64,000 nucleotides of DNA. Source: Alicyclobacillus acidiphilus NBRC 100859. Lineage in GTDB: Bacteria > Bacillota > Bacilli > Alicyclobacillales > Alicyclobacillaceae. Under the pieces are notes generated by a model. The model was not told the origin of the DNA. It did no database searches and was given only the letters and a program-made list of their open reading frames with translations. This document shows positions 41,742 to 51,008 of the stretch, piece by piece (the stretch's first letter is position 1; every line of letters begins with the position of its first letter). A program made the translations under genes and the position numbers. Location of the stretch: the NCBI RefSeq assembly GCF_001544355.1, contig NZ_BCQI01000009.1:1-64000 (forward strand), given 5' to 3'.

Positions 41742-44243
41742 TTGAAACGGTCTGAGTCAAAACTTCCGAAGTCGAAGCTTCCGAAGTCGAAACGAATCAG
41801 GTCAGCACAACAACGGCCGGCGTTCTCCAGGCGCAAGATCCTATGGGTCTCTGGGCTTTCACTCGCGGGTCTCGTCTTTGGCGGCGCCGCGCTCGGCACG
41901 ATTGCTTACTTTCTGTTGCTCCGGATGGCTCCCATCTCTATCGAGAAATTGACTGCGACACCAGAGCCGACCGTCGTGTACGACGCATCTGGCCAGGTCT
42001 ACGAGAAGATTGGGACACAGGAAACCGATTTACAGTACAACCAGATTCCGACGAATCTGCAGGATGCGATTGTTGCGACGGAAGATCACAACTTTTGGAC
42101 AGGTTCCAGTGTCGATATGCGAAGCATTCTTCGCTCCGTGTTTGTCGATCTGCTGACGCGAACGACCAATCAAGGTGCCAGCACCATCGAGGAACAATTG
42201 GCGAAGATTGTGTTTCTGAACGACAACAAGACGCTTTCGTACAAGCTGAAAGAGATCGCAATGGGTATTCATATCGATCAGGATTTCACGAAGCAAGAAA
42301 TCCTGACGATGTATTTGAACAAAGTCTTCCTTGGCGAGAACACCGTGGGCGTTCAGCAAGCGGCCCTGCGCTATTTTGGCGTGGACTTGGAAAAGCCGGG
42401 GGAGACGTTGACACTGGATCAAGCCGCCTTGCTGGCGGGCTTGCCGCAGGCTCCATCCGCGTACGATCCGCTGCAGCATCCTGCTGCGGCCCGGACACGC
42501 CGCAATGAAGTGCTGCAGAACATGGTGAAGTACGGCTACATCACACCGCAGGTCGCAAGGCGTGCCGAGGCCGCGCCGCTTGGTGTGAAGTATCACTCCT
42601 TGCCGAGCGATTCGTGGAATGCCCATCCGCTGTTCACCAATTTCCTATTCGACTATGCTCGGCGAAACGGGATATCGAACCAACAACTGCTGCAAGGCGG
42701 GCTTCGGGTGTACACCACCATCGAGCCGAATGTGCAACAGGCTGTGGACGATGTGTTTTGGAGCGGGCAGTACGACAGCGACTTCCCAGGTCCGGTCGAT
42801 GGGGCGGCTGTGTTTGTCGATCCGAAGACAGGCGGTATCGCCGGTGCGGCAGGGTCGCGCAAGATCGATTACGCGCCGCTTGGCTTGGATCGGATCTACA
42901 GCGACAGCTCGCCGGGATCGTCCATCAAACCCATCATGGAGTACGCGCCTGCGATTGAAAGTGGAAAATGGGGACCGACGTCCATTCTCGACAACGCGCC
43001 GCAGGACTTTGGCGGGGGATATGAGCCGCAGAACTGGGAGGGCGTCGACGGTCCCGCGAAAGTCACCTTGCAGTACGCCTTGGAGGAGTCGCAAAATATC
43101 GCCTCAGTCTGGCTGCTGCAACAGATTGGTCTGAACACAGGCACGAGTTTCGCGATGAGAGACGGCATTCAACTGACGCAACAGGACAGGGAGCACCTTG
43201 GCGTGGCCATTGGCGGCATGCAATACGGCGTCAATCCGCTGGAGATGGCGCAAGCGTACGAGGCGTTCGACAACAATGGCGTGCAGATGAAAGCCCATCT
43301 CATCAACAAGATCGTGAATCAAAACGGACAGATCATCTACCAATTCCAGCCGCAAGCGAAGACGATTATGAGTGCGCGAACGGCTGCCATCATGACCAAT
43401 TTGCTGCAGGACGTGGTGAACTACGGAACCGGCACATCCGCACAGGTGCCTGGTTGGGGCGTGGCTGGCAAAACGGGAACCGTGCAATACGACACCGGGT
43501 TGAATGGCAGCGAGCCGAATTGGATCCGGGATGCCTGGTTTGATGGGTATACACCCAACCTGGTGGGTTCGATTCACATCGGCTACGATCAGTCGTCGCC
43601 AGCTCACCACATGACCATGTCGCCGTTGGATCCTTCCGCCAACGCGGCGATGATCTTCCGCGACATTGTCCGTATTGCGGAGTCAGGCATTCCGCCTGAG
43701 CAGTTCAACGAGTCGGCGCTGACAGAGACGCAGGCTGTTGGCGGTACGTCCAACTCGGCAGCCAACAGCGCCGCAAACAACAGTACAACTGCGAATAACA
43801 CCACAAACAACGCGGTAAACAACACCGTGAACACAACGACGAACAACGCTGTGGGCACCAATGCGTTCCCGAGCAATCTGACGAATTCGACTGTGAACAG
43901 CACTGGCAACACGAGTACAGGTTGGAACAATACGACGAATTCGACATGGAACAGCACCGCGAACACCACGCCGATGAACAATACCGAGAATTCGACGGAA
44001 AACAGTCCTGCCGACAACGGCGGAGCTGTCAACAACACCGTAAATTCAACCAGCAACAGCCTGAATACGACTGCGAACACGACGGCGAACGGCGCTGCCA
44101 ATACATCCACGAACAACGCGGCCAATACGGACGTGACGTCGCCGGCGGATCGCAATCAGTCCAATTCGGCGAACGTGCCTGAATCCAACGGGATGACGTC
44201 CGGTTCTCAAAGCACAAATGGGACAGGAACCATCTCCCCCTAA
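41742..44243 (+). CDS. Class A penicillin-binding protein with long Asn/Thr-rich tail
   Basis: 833 aa bifunctional peptidoglycan synthase. A basic cytoplasmic start (with KLPKSK repeated), one membrane helix (about residues 33-62), then the GT51 glycosyltransferase domain: catalytic Glu114 in ATEDHNFW and QGASTIEEQLAK. The transpeptidase has SSIK (Ser393), SQN and KTGT (Lys577). After about residue 666 comes a 165-residue low-complexity tail of Asn, Thr, Ser and Ala, full of N-x-S/T triplets and without Cys, which would lie outside the membrane. TTG at 41742 is chosen for AGGAGG 9-10 bases upstream. The glycan gene cluster starts 94 bases after it. Confidence 0.94.
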   Translation: MKRSESKLPKSKLPKSKRIRSAQQRPAFSRRKILWVSGLSLAGLVFGGAALGTIAYFLLLRMAPISIEKLTATPEPTVVYDASGQVYEKIGTQETDLQYNQIPTNLQDAIVATEDHNFWTGSSVDMRSILRSVFVDLLTRTTNQGASTIEEQLAKIVFLNDNKTLSYKLKEIAMGIHIDQDFTKQEILTMYLNKVFLGENTVGVQQAALRYFGVDLEKPGETLTLDQAALLAGLPQAPSAYDPLQHPAAARTRRNEVLQNMVKYGYITPQVARRAEAAPLGVKYHSLPSDSWNAHPLFTNFLFDYARRNGISNQQLLQGGLRVYTTIEPNVQQAVDDVFWSGQYDSDFPGPVDGAAVFVDPKTGGIAGAAGSRKIDYAPLGLDRIYSDSSPGSSIKPIMEYAPAIESGKWGPTSILDNAPQDFGGGYEPQNWEGVDGPAKVTLQYALEESQNIASVWLLQQIGLNTGTSFAMRDGIQLTQQDREHLGVAIGGMQYGVNPLEMAQAYEAFDNNGVQMKAHLINKIVNQNGQIIYQFQPQAKTIMSARTAAIMTNLLQDVVNYGTGTSAQVPGWGVAGKTGTVQYDTGLNGSEPNWIRDAWFDGYTPNLVGSIHIGYDQSSPAHHMTMSPLDPSANAAMIFRDIVRIAESGIPPEQFNESALTETQAVGGTSNSAANSAANNSTTANNTTNNAVNNTVNTTTNNAVGTNAFPSNLTNSTVNSTGNTSTGWNNTTNSTWNSTANTTPMNNTENSTENSPADNGGAVNNTVNSTSNSLNTTANTTANGAANTSTNNAANTDVTSPADRNQSNSANVPESNGMTSGSQSTNGTGTISP

Positions 44244-44336
44244 CCGGACTTCACCATGATTGTCCTATACGTCGGGAGTGGCGATTGCATAGTGTACGTC
44301 AGTGACTACCGTGTGTCAGGGTTAGGAGATGACTGT

Positions 44337-45119
44337 ATGATGCAATCGCTGCCTCGCGTACTTGTCCTGTCTGTGCCGAAAGGTGGGACAAATCTGCTGA
44401 TGCAAGTGGTGATGGGCATTCCAGGCATGCAGCAAATTCGCGAGAATATGATGACCGAATCGGCGTCCGGCCCAATCGGGCGAGGCGAGATGGGCGTCAT
44501 GCACCTGCCTTACCATCCGCGATTTGAGAAGCTGCTTGTCGATCACGGTCTGAAAGCCATCTTCATTACGCGCGATCCCCGAGACATTGTCGTTTCTCTG
44601 ATGTATTTCATCCTGCACAGCCTGCCTTCGCATATTCTGCATCTTCCGTTCAAGATGAGTTTCACGACGAATGAACAGCGGCTGCAAGCCATCATCAATG
44701 GGGTGTCGTTTCAGGACGAGCTGGCCGATACGGTGCTGGCCAACGAACTTGTCGTCGCGCATGGCGGTAACCGCTACCCGAATATCGACGAATTCATCAG
44801 GTCTTTTTTGCCGTGGCGGGATTCTCCGTGCGTTTGCCACGTCAGGTATGAAGATCTCGTTACGTCTCCGAAGAATGTGGAAGCGGTCCGAAAGATTGTG
44901 GATTTTCTGTGGGACGATGTTTCCGCGCTGGGAATCCCCAAAGAGCTCCTGGTTTCGCAGATGATTGGCAACATCAATCCCAGCCGATCGCCGACATTCC
45001 GCGCAGGGCGGACGGGCGATTGGCGCTTCGAGTTCTCGGAGCAAAACAAGGAAGATTTCAAGCGCGTCGCTGGGGCTCGGCTGATTGAACTAGGATATGA
45101 GTCGGATTTGTCGTGGTGA
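44337..45119 (+). CDS. Sulfotransferase-family protein
   Basis: 260 aa, soluble. The PAPS-binding elements are LVLSVPKGGTNLLMQ (5'-phosphosulfate loop) and FITRDPRDIVVSLMYF (3'-phosphate binding Arg/Ser). VRYEDLVTSPK and RAGRTGDWRFEFSEQNKEDFKRVAGARLIELGYE complete the family pattern. Such enzymes move sulfate from PAPS to a hydroxyl or amine of a sugar or small molecule. ATG at 44337 has AGGAG 8 bases upstream. Its place at the start of a glycan locus suggests that a surface sugar is sulfated, which is uncommon in Bacilli. Confidence 0.88.
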   Translation: MMQSLPRVLVLSVPKGGTNLLMQVVMGIPGMQQIRENMMTESASGPIGRGEMGVMHLPYHPRFEKLLVDHGLKAIFITRDPRDIVVSLMYFILHSLPSHILHLPFKMSFTTNEQRLQAIINGVSFQDELADTVLANELVVAHGGNRYPNIDEFIRSFLPWRDSPCVCHVRYEDLVTSPKNVEAVRKIVDFLWDDVSALGIPKELLVSQMIGNINPSRSPTFRAGRTGDWRFEFSEQNKEDFKRVAGARLIELGYESDLSW

Positions 45120-45229
45120 TCCGCGCTGGGAAGCGACGTTCATTTGCGACGGGGTCACTCGCAGGAGGCCCTCATCGTCCAAGGGCCTCGGTACTTTCCT
45201 CATTCATCTGAAACATGTATCTCGGGCAT

Positions 45230-46354
45230 TCATCTCGAATGTCCTATTTGTTCGTACTGTTCTATCCATCGATGTGCGATCGCGTGGATGTCGAAGTCTC
45301 GTACAATCCGTTCGCGTCCGTCGCGCCCCAGTGCCCTGGCCCATTCAGGCGCAGACAGGACGGCCGTGATGGACGCCGTCAAGGCGTCCATGGTGATGGG
45401 GCGGTCTGCGTCGTGATCGCCGAAATGGCAGCGGATGGCTTGTTCGTATCTCGCAGGCGTCACAATGCCGACCATGCCGCGCGTACCTGCGGCGATGACC
45501 GGGCGTCCGCATGCCATGGCCTCCATTGCGACGCGGCCGGTTCCGACCACGCAGTCCGCGATCGCGAACATGGGACGCAGATCCAACTGTTCGCCCAAGC
45601 AATGGATGTAGAACGCTCCCTCGTTCGTATGGATGGAATGCGCATGTTCGACAACCCGGAAGAGGTCCGGGCCGCCGCCCGCGATGAGCACCTGCAAATT
45701 CGGAATGGCTTCCCGGCGGACGGATCGGCAGGCGTTGATCAACTGCATGCAGATTTCGGCCTTTTCCCACGCCATTCTTGCGGCATAGACCACCACCGGG
45801 CTTGCGGCGTCCAGGTTGTAATTCGGCCGGAGAGCCGAGCCGTCCATCGGTTGAAAATAATCTGTCGCGATCCCGTTGGGAATCATGATGGATTCGATGC
45901 CGTTCCCTTGAAGCCAGTCGTGGATTGGCGGGCTGACACTGACGATGTGGGCGGTGTCGTCGAGGACCGCTTTGAGCATGGCTGTATCGTAGTAGGTGCC
46001 ATGAACCGTAAAGCAGATCGGGATTCCGCGCCGCTTCGCGATTCGGACGACAAACCGCGTGGACGGCAGTTGATGGCCGTGCACGACGGTAATGGCCTCG
46101 CGTTCCAAAATGTCGTCCAATGTCTCTTCAATCTCTTGCCAGACAAGCGGGGGCACAGAGTCGCCCAAGGGAAAATGAATGTGGTGGACTTTGCATCCGA
46201 GCGCTGCAAACGCCGCGCTCAACGGACCATCGGCACCGACGACGACGATATTCATGCCCGCGCGCAAGAGATGCGGCACGGTGGTATATATCTGGGTCTC
46301 GGTTCCACCCAGAACGAAGCTGTCAATCAGTATCAAGAGATTTCCTCGTGGCAC
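45230..46354 (-). CDS. Glycosyltransferase family 4 (paralogue A)
   Basis: 374 aa GT-B enzyme that uses a nucleotide sugar. N-domain: LILIDSFVLGGTETQIY and VVHGHQLPSTRF. C-domain: IPNGIATDYFQPMDG, VVYAARMAWEK, and the nucleotide-binding GTGRVAMEAMACGRPVIAAG with the conserved Glu. GTG at 46354 (or the adjoining TTG at 46357) has AAAGGAGGGG upstream. It has the same length and same unusual motifs as the GT at 50986, so the two are paralogues. It is convergent with the sulfotransferase and follows two GT2 genes on the minus strand, a three-gene operon. Confidence 0.92.
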   Translation of the reverse strand: MPRGNLLILIDSFVLGGTETQIYTTVPHLLRAGMNIVVVGADGPLSAAFAALGCKVHHIHFPLGDSVPPLVWQEIEETLDDILEREAITVVHGHQLPSTRFVVRIAKRRGIPICFTVHGTYYDTAMLKAVLDDTAHIVSVSPPIHDWLQGNGIESIMIPNGIATDYFQPMDGSALRPNYNLDAASPVVVYAARMAWEKAEICMQLINACRSVRREAIPNLQVLIAGGGPDLFRVVEHAHSIHTNEGAFYIHCLGEQLDLRPMFAIADCVVGTGRVAMEAMACGRPVIAAGTRGMVGIVTPARYEQAIRCHFGDHDADRPITMDALTASITAVLSAPEWARALGRDGRERIVRDFDIHAIAHRWIEQYEQIGHSR

Positions 46355-46394
46355 CAAATCCCCTCCTTTTGTCGCGGTGTCCAATTTGTATCGT

Positions 46395-47099
46395 TCAAAG
46401 AGGCCGGTGGGTCTTGCTCTGTATCAGACGGGATCGCTGATGCCCGTGTTGTCTCGCGTAATAGAGAACCTCCCGCAAATTGTCGATGGCGATGCCGTTG
46501 ATGACGTATTTGCGGATCAGATTCACATCCTCAGATCCATAGGGCGTCCGTGTCAATCCGCCCAAGTTGTCGAAGACGACGCCCCTGAACAAGATACTGG
46601 AGGTGCACAACGACGGCCGTCCAAGCGCAAGACTCTCTTTGATGTCGTTCCCGTATTCAATCCAATAGCAGACTGTCCGCCGCTGAAAGTCGTTGTCGTG
46701 AAACCATTCGACGTTTGTACCCACGAGATCGATGTCGGGATGGCTCTTCAGATAATCGACCTGCATCTCGAAGCGTTTGGGGTCGGAGATATCATCCAAG
46801 TCCTGCAACGCGATATATTCGCCGCGCGTCAGGAACATCCCGATGGTCAAGGCGCCGGCGTACCCAATTCTTCGCGGCAATCGCACGGACACGACGGCGA
46901 TCCCGGCGGCGGCGGCCGCCTCCTGGAAACCCGACACTCGATGTTCCAGGCCGTCCGTTGAGGCATCGTCGACCACGACGATCTCGATGTTTCGATACGT
47001 TTGCCTGAGCAGGCTGCCAAAGCAATCGTCTGCGTACTGGGCCTGGTTGCAGCCAGGAATCACAACGCTTACGAGTTCTGGTGCGCGATCAAATGACAT
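46395..47099 (-). CDS. Glycosyltransferase family 2
   Basis: 234 aa GT-A enzyme, cytoplasmic. APELVSVVIPGCNQAQYADDCFGSLLRQTYRNIEIVVVDDASTD opens the family 2 fold; the metal-binding DxD region is LQDLDDISDPKRFE. ATG at 47099 has AGGGGGG just upstream. It lies 40 bases before the GT4 gene and 37 after the next GT2, with which it shares much sequence (NVEWF/NYATF, CYWIEYGNDI/DYSVWIKYGREQ), so the two came from a duplication. Sugar donor unknown. Confidence 0.93.
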   Translation of the reverse strand: MSFDRAPELVSVVIPGCNQAQYADDCFGSLLRQTYRNIEIVVVDDASTDGLEHRVSGFQEAAAAAGIAVVSVRLPRRIGYAGALTIGMFLTRGEYIALQDLDDISDPKRFEMQVDYLKSHPDIDLVGTNVEWFHDNDFQRRTVCYWIEYGNDIKESLALGRPSLCTSSILFRGVVFDNLGGLTRTPYGSEDVNLIRKYVINGIAIDNLREVLYYARQHGHQRSRLIQSKTHRPL

Positions 47100-47136
47100 G
47101 CATGTCCCCCCTTGTCGTGAAGGCGATGGCTTCGGT

Positions 47137-47847
47137 TTACCATGATTCTCCTCTCGCCAGGCGCTGCGTGGTTTGACCGGGATGCAACCGATAGTAGTAC
47201 AGCACGTCGGGCAAGTTTTCCGTAACCACGCCGCCAGACACGTAGCGCCCGACAAATTCGAAATCCGACGCACTGGTCATCCGGCGAGTCCATCCTCCCA
47301 TCCGATCAAACGCCGCTCCCCTCATCAGAATGGTTCCGTCACAGACACAATGCTCGCCAAGCCCGTAGCTCTGACGAATCTGTTCTCTGCCGTACTTGAT
47401 CCAGACCGAATAGTCCAAGGACGCGTGTTCCAGATCCCCGTCCTCAAAGGTCGCGTAATTGGTCCCCACCATCTCGACATCCGAATGTTTTCGCAAATAT
47501 TCGACTTGTCTTTGGATCCGTTCTGGGTGCGACAAGTCATCCGCCGCCTGACACGCGATGAACTCGCCCTGGGCGAGGAACAGGCCCACGGTCGCGCTTC
47601 CAGGCTGTTTCACGTTGACTGGAAGCGACACAAAGATGATGCGCTCCGGCGGCAGCCGATGCGCGACCTCGGATTGCCACCGGCTCACGACCTCTGCGCA
47701 ATCGTCGGTCGAATGGTCATCGACAATCACGATTTCGATATTCCGATAGGTCTGATTGACGAGACTGTCCAGGCACGCCGGCAGATACACCGCGTTGTTG
47801 TACACCGGGACGACGATGCTCACCAGATTGGGCACACGTTCAAACAA
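47137..47847 (-). CDS. Glycosyltransferase family 2
   Basis: 236 aa from TTG at 47847. NLVSIVVPVYNNAVYLPACLDSLVNQTYRNIEIVIVDDHSTD and CQAADDLSHPERI give the GT-A core and DxD-like motif. The TTG follows GGGGGTGAG and makes the N-terminus line up with the neighbouring GT2 (MFERVPNLVS versus MSFDRAPELVS); an ATG at 47913 has no clear ribosome binding site. First gene of the minus-strand three-glycosyltransferase operon, divergent from the nucleotide-sugar genes at 48102. Confidence 0.9.
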   Translation of the reverse strand: MFERVPNLVSIVVPVYNNAVYLPACLDSLVNQTYRNIEIVIVDDHSTDDCAEVVSRWQSEVAHRLPPERIIFVSLPVNVKQPGSATVGLFLAQGEFIACQAADDLSHPERIQRQVEYLRKHSDVEMVGTNYATFEDGDLEHASLDYSVWIKYGREQIRQSYGLGEHCVCDGTILMRGAAFDRMGGWTRRMTSASDFEFVGRYVSGGVVTENLPDVLYYYRLHPGQTTQRLARGESW

Positions 47848-48101
47848 ACACTCACCCCCAAGACATGCGTCACGAACGCCTTTTGCTTCATACCTGTTAC
47901 GCAATTCAACCATGACAACCTATGCCGATCCCGAGAGTCGGGACATGGACAACTGTCGTTGCAGACGTCATGCCATCCGGGCCAGTTGACCAGTCCGTTT
48001 GTCCACAAATTTGAAACGCGGTCGCATCGCCCGTTCATCTAGGGGAGCGCCGCATATGAGTGGAGGGAAGCGGACAACAAGGGAATGTAAGGGTGGGGAG
48101 C

Positions 48102-49193
48102 ATGAAGGTTTTGACGATTCTGGGCACGCGCCCCGAGATCATCCGGCTAAGCCGAATCATTGAAAAACTAGATCAAGACGCGTCAGAGCACGTGATTGTG
48201 CATACCGGTCAAAACTACGATCCGGCGCTCAGCGAAGTGTTCTTCCGAGAAATGAAGATTCGCCAGCCGGACTATCATTTCTCGCTGCAAAGCAGCACAT
48301 TCGGGTCTCAAATCGGCGAGATGTTTGCGCGGGTGGAGGCCGTTTTGCGCGACGTACGTCCGGAGAAGATTCTCGTCCTCGGGGACACCAACAGCGCCTT
48401 GAATGCCATTCTTGCAGAGCGGTTGGGCATTCCTGTCTATCACATGGAGGCCGGAAACCGCTGCTACGACTCGATGGTTCCGGAGGAAATCAATCGAAAG
48501 ATCATCGACGCCGTGTCGTCTTACAATCTGCCATACACACCGGGCAGCAGGGAAAATCTGCTCAGGGAAGGGATGCACCCGCAGCGGGTTTGGATGTCGG
48601 GCAATCCGATTTACGAGGTTCTCAAGCACTTTGGACCGCGAATCGAAGAGAGCGACATCCTCAAGCGGCTGTCGCTGATCGAACAAGCGTATTTTCTCGC
48701 CACCATCCATCGAGCTGAAAACGTCGATTCACCGGATCGGCTCTCAGCCATCTTCGAGGGACTCGAGCGTGTGGCGGACGCGTTCCAACTGCCCGTCGTC
48801 GTAAGCGTCCATCCCCGAACGAAAGACCGCTTGCAGAAACTTGGCGTCCATTTGCATCATCCGCAGTTGAAGCTCCACGATCCGTTTGGCTTTTTCGACT
48901 TCGCCAAGTTGCAGCGTCACGCGCTGTGCGTCTTGACCGACAGCGGCACCGTGCAGGAAGAGAGCTGCATCTTCGGCGTTCCCGCCGTCACGGTTCGTCA
49001 GAGCACCGAGCGTCCGGAAACCGTGATCTGCGGCAGTAATGTGTTGTCTGGCGTCCATCCGGAACGAATCCTGGATTGCGTCCGATTGATGGTGAAATCC
49101 AACCGGGACTGGAAATGTCCTGAAGGTTATATGGACGAAACGGTGTCGACCAAAGTTGTCCAGTTTTTATTAGGAGGACTCACATATGTTTAA
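48102..49193 (+). CDS. UDP-HexNAc 2-epimerase (WecB/FnlC-like)
   Basis: 363 aa. MKVLTILGTRPEIIRLSRIIEKL, VHTGQNYDPALSEVFF, GDTNSAL, HMEAGNRCYDSMVPEEINRKIID and TDSGTVQEESCIFGVPAVTVRQSTERPE are the standard non-hydrolysing 2-epimerase motifs. Alone, WecB converts UDP-GlcNAc to UDP-ManNAc. Followed by a 4,6-dehydratase/5-epimerase and an RmlD-like reductase, it is better seen as the FnlC/WbjD/WbvD-type enzyme that acts last on the 6-deoxy-L-sugar. ATG at 48102 has GTGGGGAG upstream. Overlaps the next gene by eight bases. Confidence 0.93.
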   Translation: MKVLTILGTRPEIIRLSRIIEKLDQDASEHVIVHTGQNYDPALSEVFFREMKIRQPDYHFSLQSSTFGSQIGEMFARVEAVLRDVRPEKILVLGDTNSALNAILAERLGIPVYHMEAGNRCYDSMVPEEINRKIIDAVSSYNLPYTPGSRENLLREGMHPQRVWMSGNPIYEVLKHFGPRIEESDILKRLSLIEQAYFLATIHRAENVDSPDRLSAIFEGLERVADAFQLPVVVSVHPRTKDRLQKLGVHLHHPQLKLHDPFGFFDFAKLQRHALCVLTDSGTVQEESCIFGVPAVTVRQSTERPETVICGSNVLSGVHPERILDCVRLMVKSNRDWKCPEGYMDETVSTKVVQFLLGGLTYV

Positions 49194-50175
49194 AGACAAA
49201 GTCATTCTCATCACAGGGGGAACCGGTTCGTGGGGACAACAGTTGACCACGGCCTTGTTGGCCCACGAACCACGCGAAATCCGGATTTTGTCGCGAAATG
49301 AGTTTGCTCAAGTACAAATGCAAAGAAAGTTTCAACACGCCAAGCCTCTCCGCTTTCTGATTGGCGACGTTCGGGACGCGGAAGCCGTCGACGAGGCGTG
49401 CAAAGACGTCGATTACGTCTTTCATCTGGCCGCGCTCAAGCACGTGCCTATCTGTGAGGATCAACCGATGGAAGCGTTGAAGACGAACGTGATTGGGACG
49501 CAGAACATCATCCGCTCCAGTATCGAACACGGTGTCCAGAAAGTGATCGACGTATCGACCGATAAGGCCGTGGAGCCCGTGAACTTTTACGGGATGTCGA
49601 AAGCGCTCGGCGAGAAACTCATTCTGCAAGCGAACAAGCTGAGTGAGACCACGCGTTTCGCCTGCGTGCGCGGGGGCAACGTCCTCGGCAGCAACGGCAG
49701 CGTCGTGCCGCTGTTCATCTCGCAGCTAAAAGCTGGACAGCCAATCACCATCACGTCGCGGGAGATGACTCGTTTCTTTCTGACGCTGCGCAACGCCATC
49801 GATCTCCTCATTCACGCTGCAACCGTCGCGCTTGGCGGCGAGATCTTCGTGATGAAAATGGCATCGTGCAAGATTGTCGATCTCGCCGCCGTTTTAACCA
49901 AGCACTATGCGTCGCAAGCGGCCGAGATCGTGGAAACGGGCATCCGGCCTGGGGAGAAGCTGCACGAAGTGTTGGTTTCGCGTCATGAGGCGCCAACGAC
50001 GGTTCAATTCAGCGAACAATACTACGTGATTCTTCCGCCCGGCGCTTCTCAACAGTTGCAAGAAGCCTATCGATCCTATCCAGCTTTTGAATATCCCATC
50101 TATGAATCCAGTGCCAACCTGATGACCGAACAGGGCATCGAGGCCTTGCTGAAAGAGGGGGGATTTCTAACTTGA
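49186..50175 (+). CDS. UDP-GlcNAc 4,6-dehydratase (CapE/FnlA/WbjB-like)
   Basis: 329 aa extended SDR. VILITGGTGSWGQQLTTALL is the NAD(P) site; FHLAALKHVPICEDQPMEALKTNV, STDKAVEPVNFYGMSKALGEK (catalytic Tyr-x3-Lys as YGMSK) and RGGNVLGSNGSVVPLF are typical of the polysaccharide biosynthesis CapD/E group. FnlA-type members remove water at C4/C6 and invert C5 of UDP-GlcNAc. Ribosome binding site AGGAGG lies inside the end of the upstream gene. The next gene overlaps by four bases. Confidence 0.93.
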   Translation: MFKDKVILITGGTGSWGQQLTTALLAHEPREIRILSRNEFAQVQMQRKFQHAKPLRFLIGDVRDAEAVDEACKDVDYVFHLAALKHVPICEDQPMEALKTNVIGTQNIIRSSIEHGVQKVIDVSTDKAVEPVNFYGMSKALGEKLILQANKLSETTRFACVRGGNVLGSNGSVVPLFISQLKAGQPITITSREMTRFFLTLRNAIDLLIHAATVALGGEIFVMKMASCKIVDLAAVLTKHYASQAAEIVETGIRPGEKLHEVLVSRHEAPTTVQFSEQYYVILPPGASQQLQEAYRSYPAFEYPIYESSANLMTEQGIEALLKEGGFLT

Positions 50176-51008
50176 AACTCTTGATCTTTGGAGCCGGCGG
50201 CATGGCGGGACACGTGCTCTTCCAATACTTTCAGCGCGATGGAAACTACGAGGTGTGGGGCACTGCCCGCAAGCAGGGACTCGACCCGAACATCGTGGAG
50301 TTGGATGCCCGGGACCAGGATGGGGTCCTCGGGATGATAGACGATATTCAGCCCGACGTGGTCATCAACTGCGTCGGCGTCCTGAACCAATTCGCGGAAC
50401 GCGATCTGACACAAGCCATCTACGTGAATGCGCTCTTCCCGCATCTTTTGAAAGATTTCTCCAATCAATTTGGCTATCGGTTGATTCACTTGAGCACGGA
50501 CTGTGTGTTTTCCGGGCTCAGAGGGGGATACCGCGAGACCGACCAGCCTGATGGGGCGACTGCCTATGCGAGGACGAAAACACTGGGTGAGGTTGTGGAT
50601 GCGCGGAACGTGACCATCCGGACCTCGATCATCGGCCCCGAACGAAAGGCCGACGGCATCGGTCTGTTCCATTGGTTCATGGGACAAACGGGTGAAGTGT
50701 CAGGCTACCGAAACGTGTTTTGGAATGGCGTGACCACGCTGGAACTGGCAAAGGCAGTTCAGTGGTTGATGCATCGGCCAATCACTGGACTGGTTCATTT
50801 GGCTGCGCCGCAGCCGGTCTCGAAGTACGAGCTTCTGGTTTTGCTGAAGGAGGCGTTTGGCCGAGGCGACATCGAGGTCATCCCCGTCGATGAGCCTCGC
50901 TCCGACAAAACGCTCGTGAACACCCGGCCGGATTTCACGTTTCAGGTGAGTCCGTATGCGATCATGTTGGATGAGTTGAGATGGTTTATGTCGCAGGTAC
51001 TGCGTTGA
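50172..51008 (+). CDS. RmlD-like nucleotide-sugar reductase
   Basis: 278 aa. The N-terminus has GAGGMAGHVLF (dinucleotide-binding), and the middle INCVGVLNQFAERD, HLSTDCVFSGLRGGYRETDQPDGATAYARTKTLGE with Tyr-x3-Lys as YARTK, as in RmlD reductases. It lacks the extra cupin domain of WbjC/FnlB (about 370 aa), so it resembles WbvR, which makes UDP-L-quinovosamine rather than UDP-L-fucosamine; this assignment is inference. TTG at 50172 overlaps the stop of the dehydratase gene by four bases. Its last 23 bases overlap the convergent GT4 gene. Confidence 0.88.
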   Translation: MKLLIFGAGGMAGHVLFQYFQRDGNYEVWGTARKQGLDPNIVELDARDQDGVLGMIDDIQPDVVINCVGVLNQFAERDLTQAIYVNALFPHLLKDFSNQFGYRLIHLSTDCVFSGLRGGYRETDQPDGATAYARTKTLGEVVDARNVTIRTSIIGPERKADGIGLFHWFMGQTGEVSGYRNVFWNGVTTLELAKAVQWLMHRPITGLVHLAAPQPVSKYELLVLLKEAFGRGDIEVIPVDEPRSDKTLVNTRPDFTFQVSPYAIMLDELRWFMSQVLR

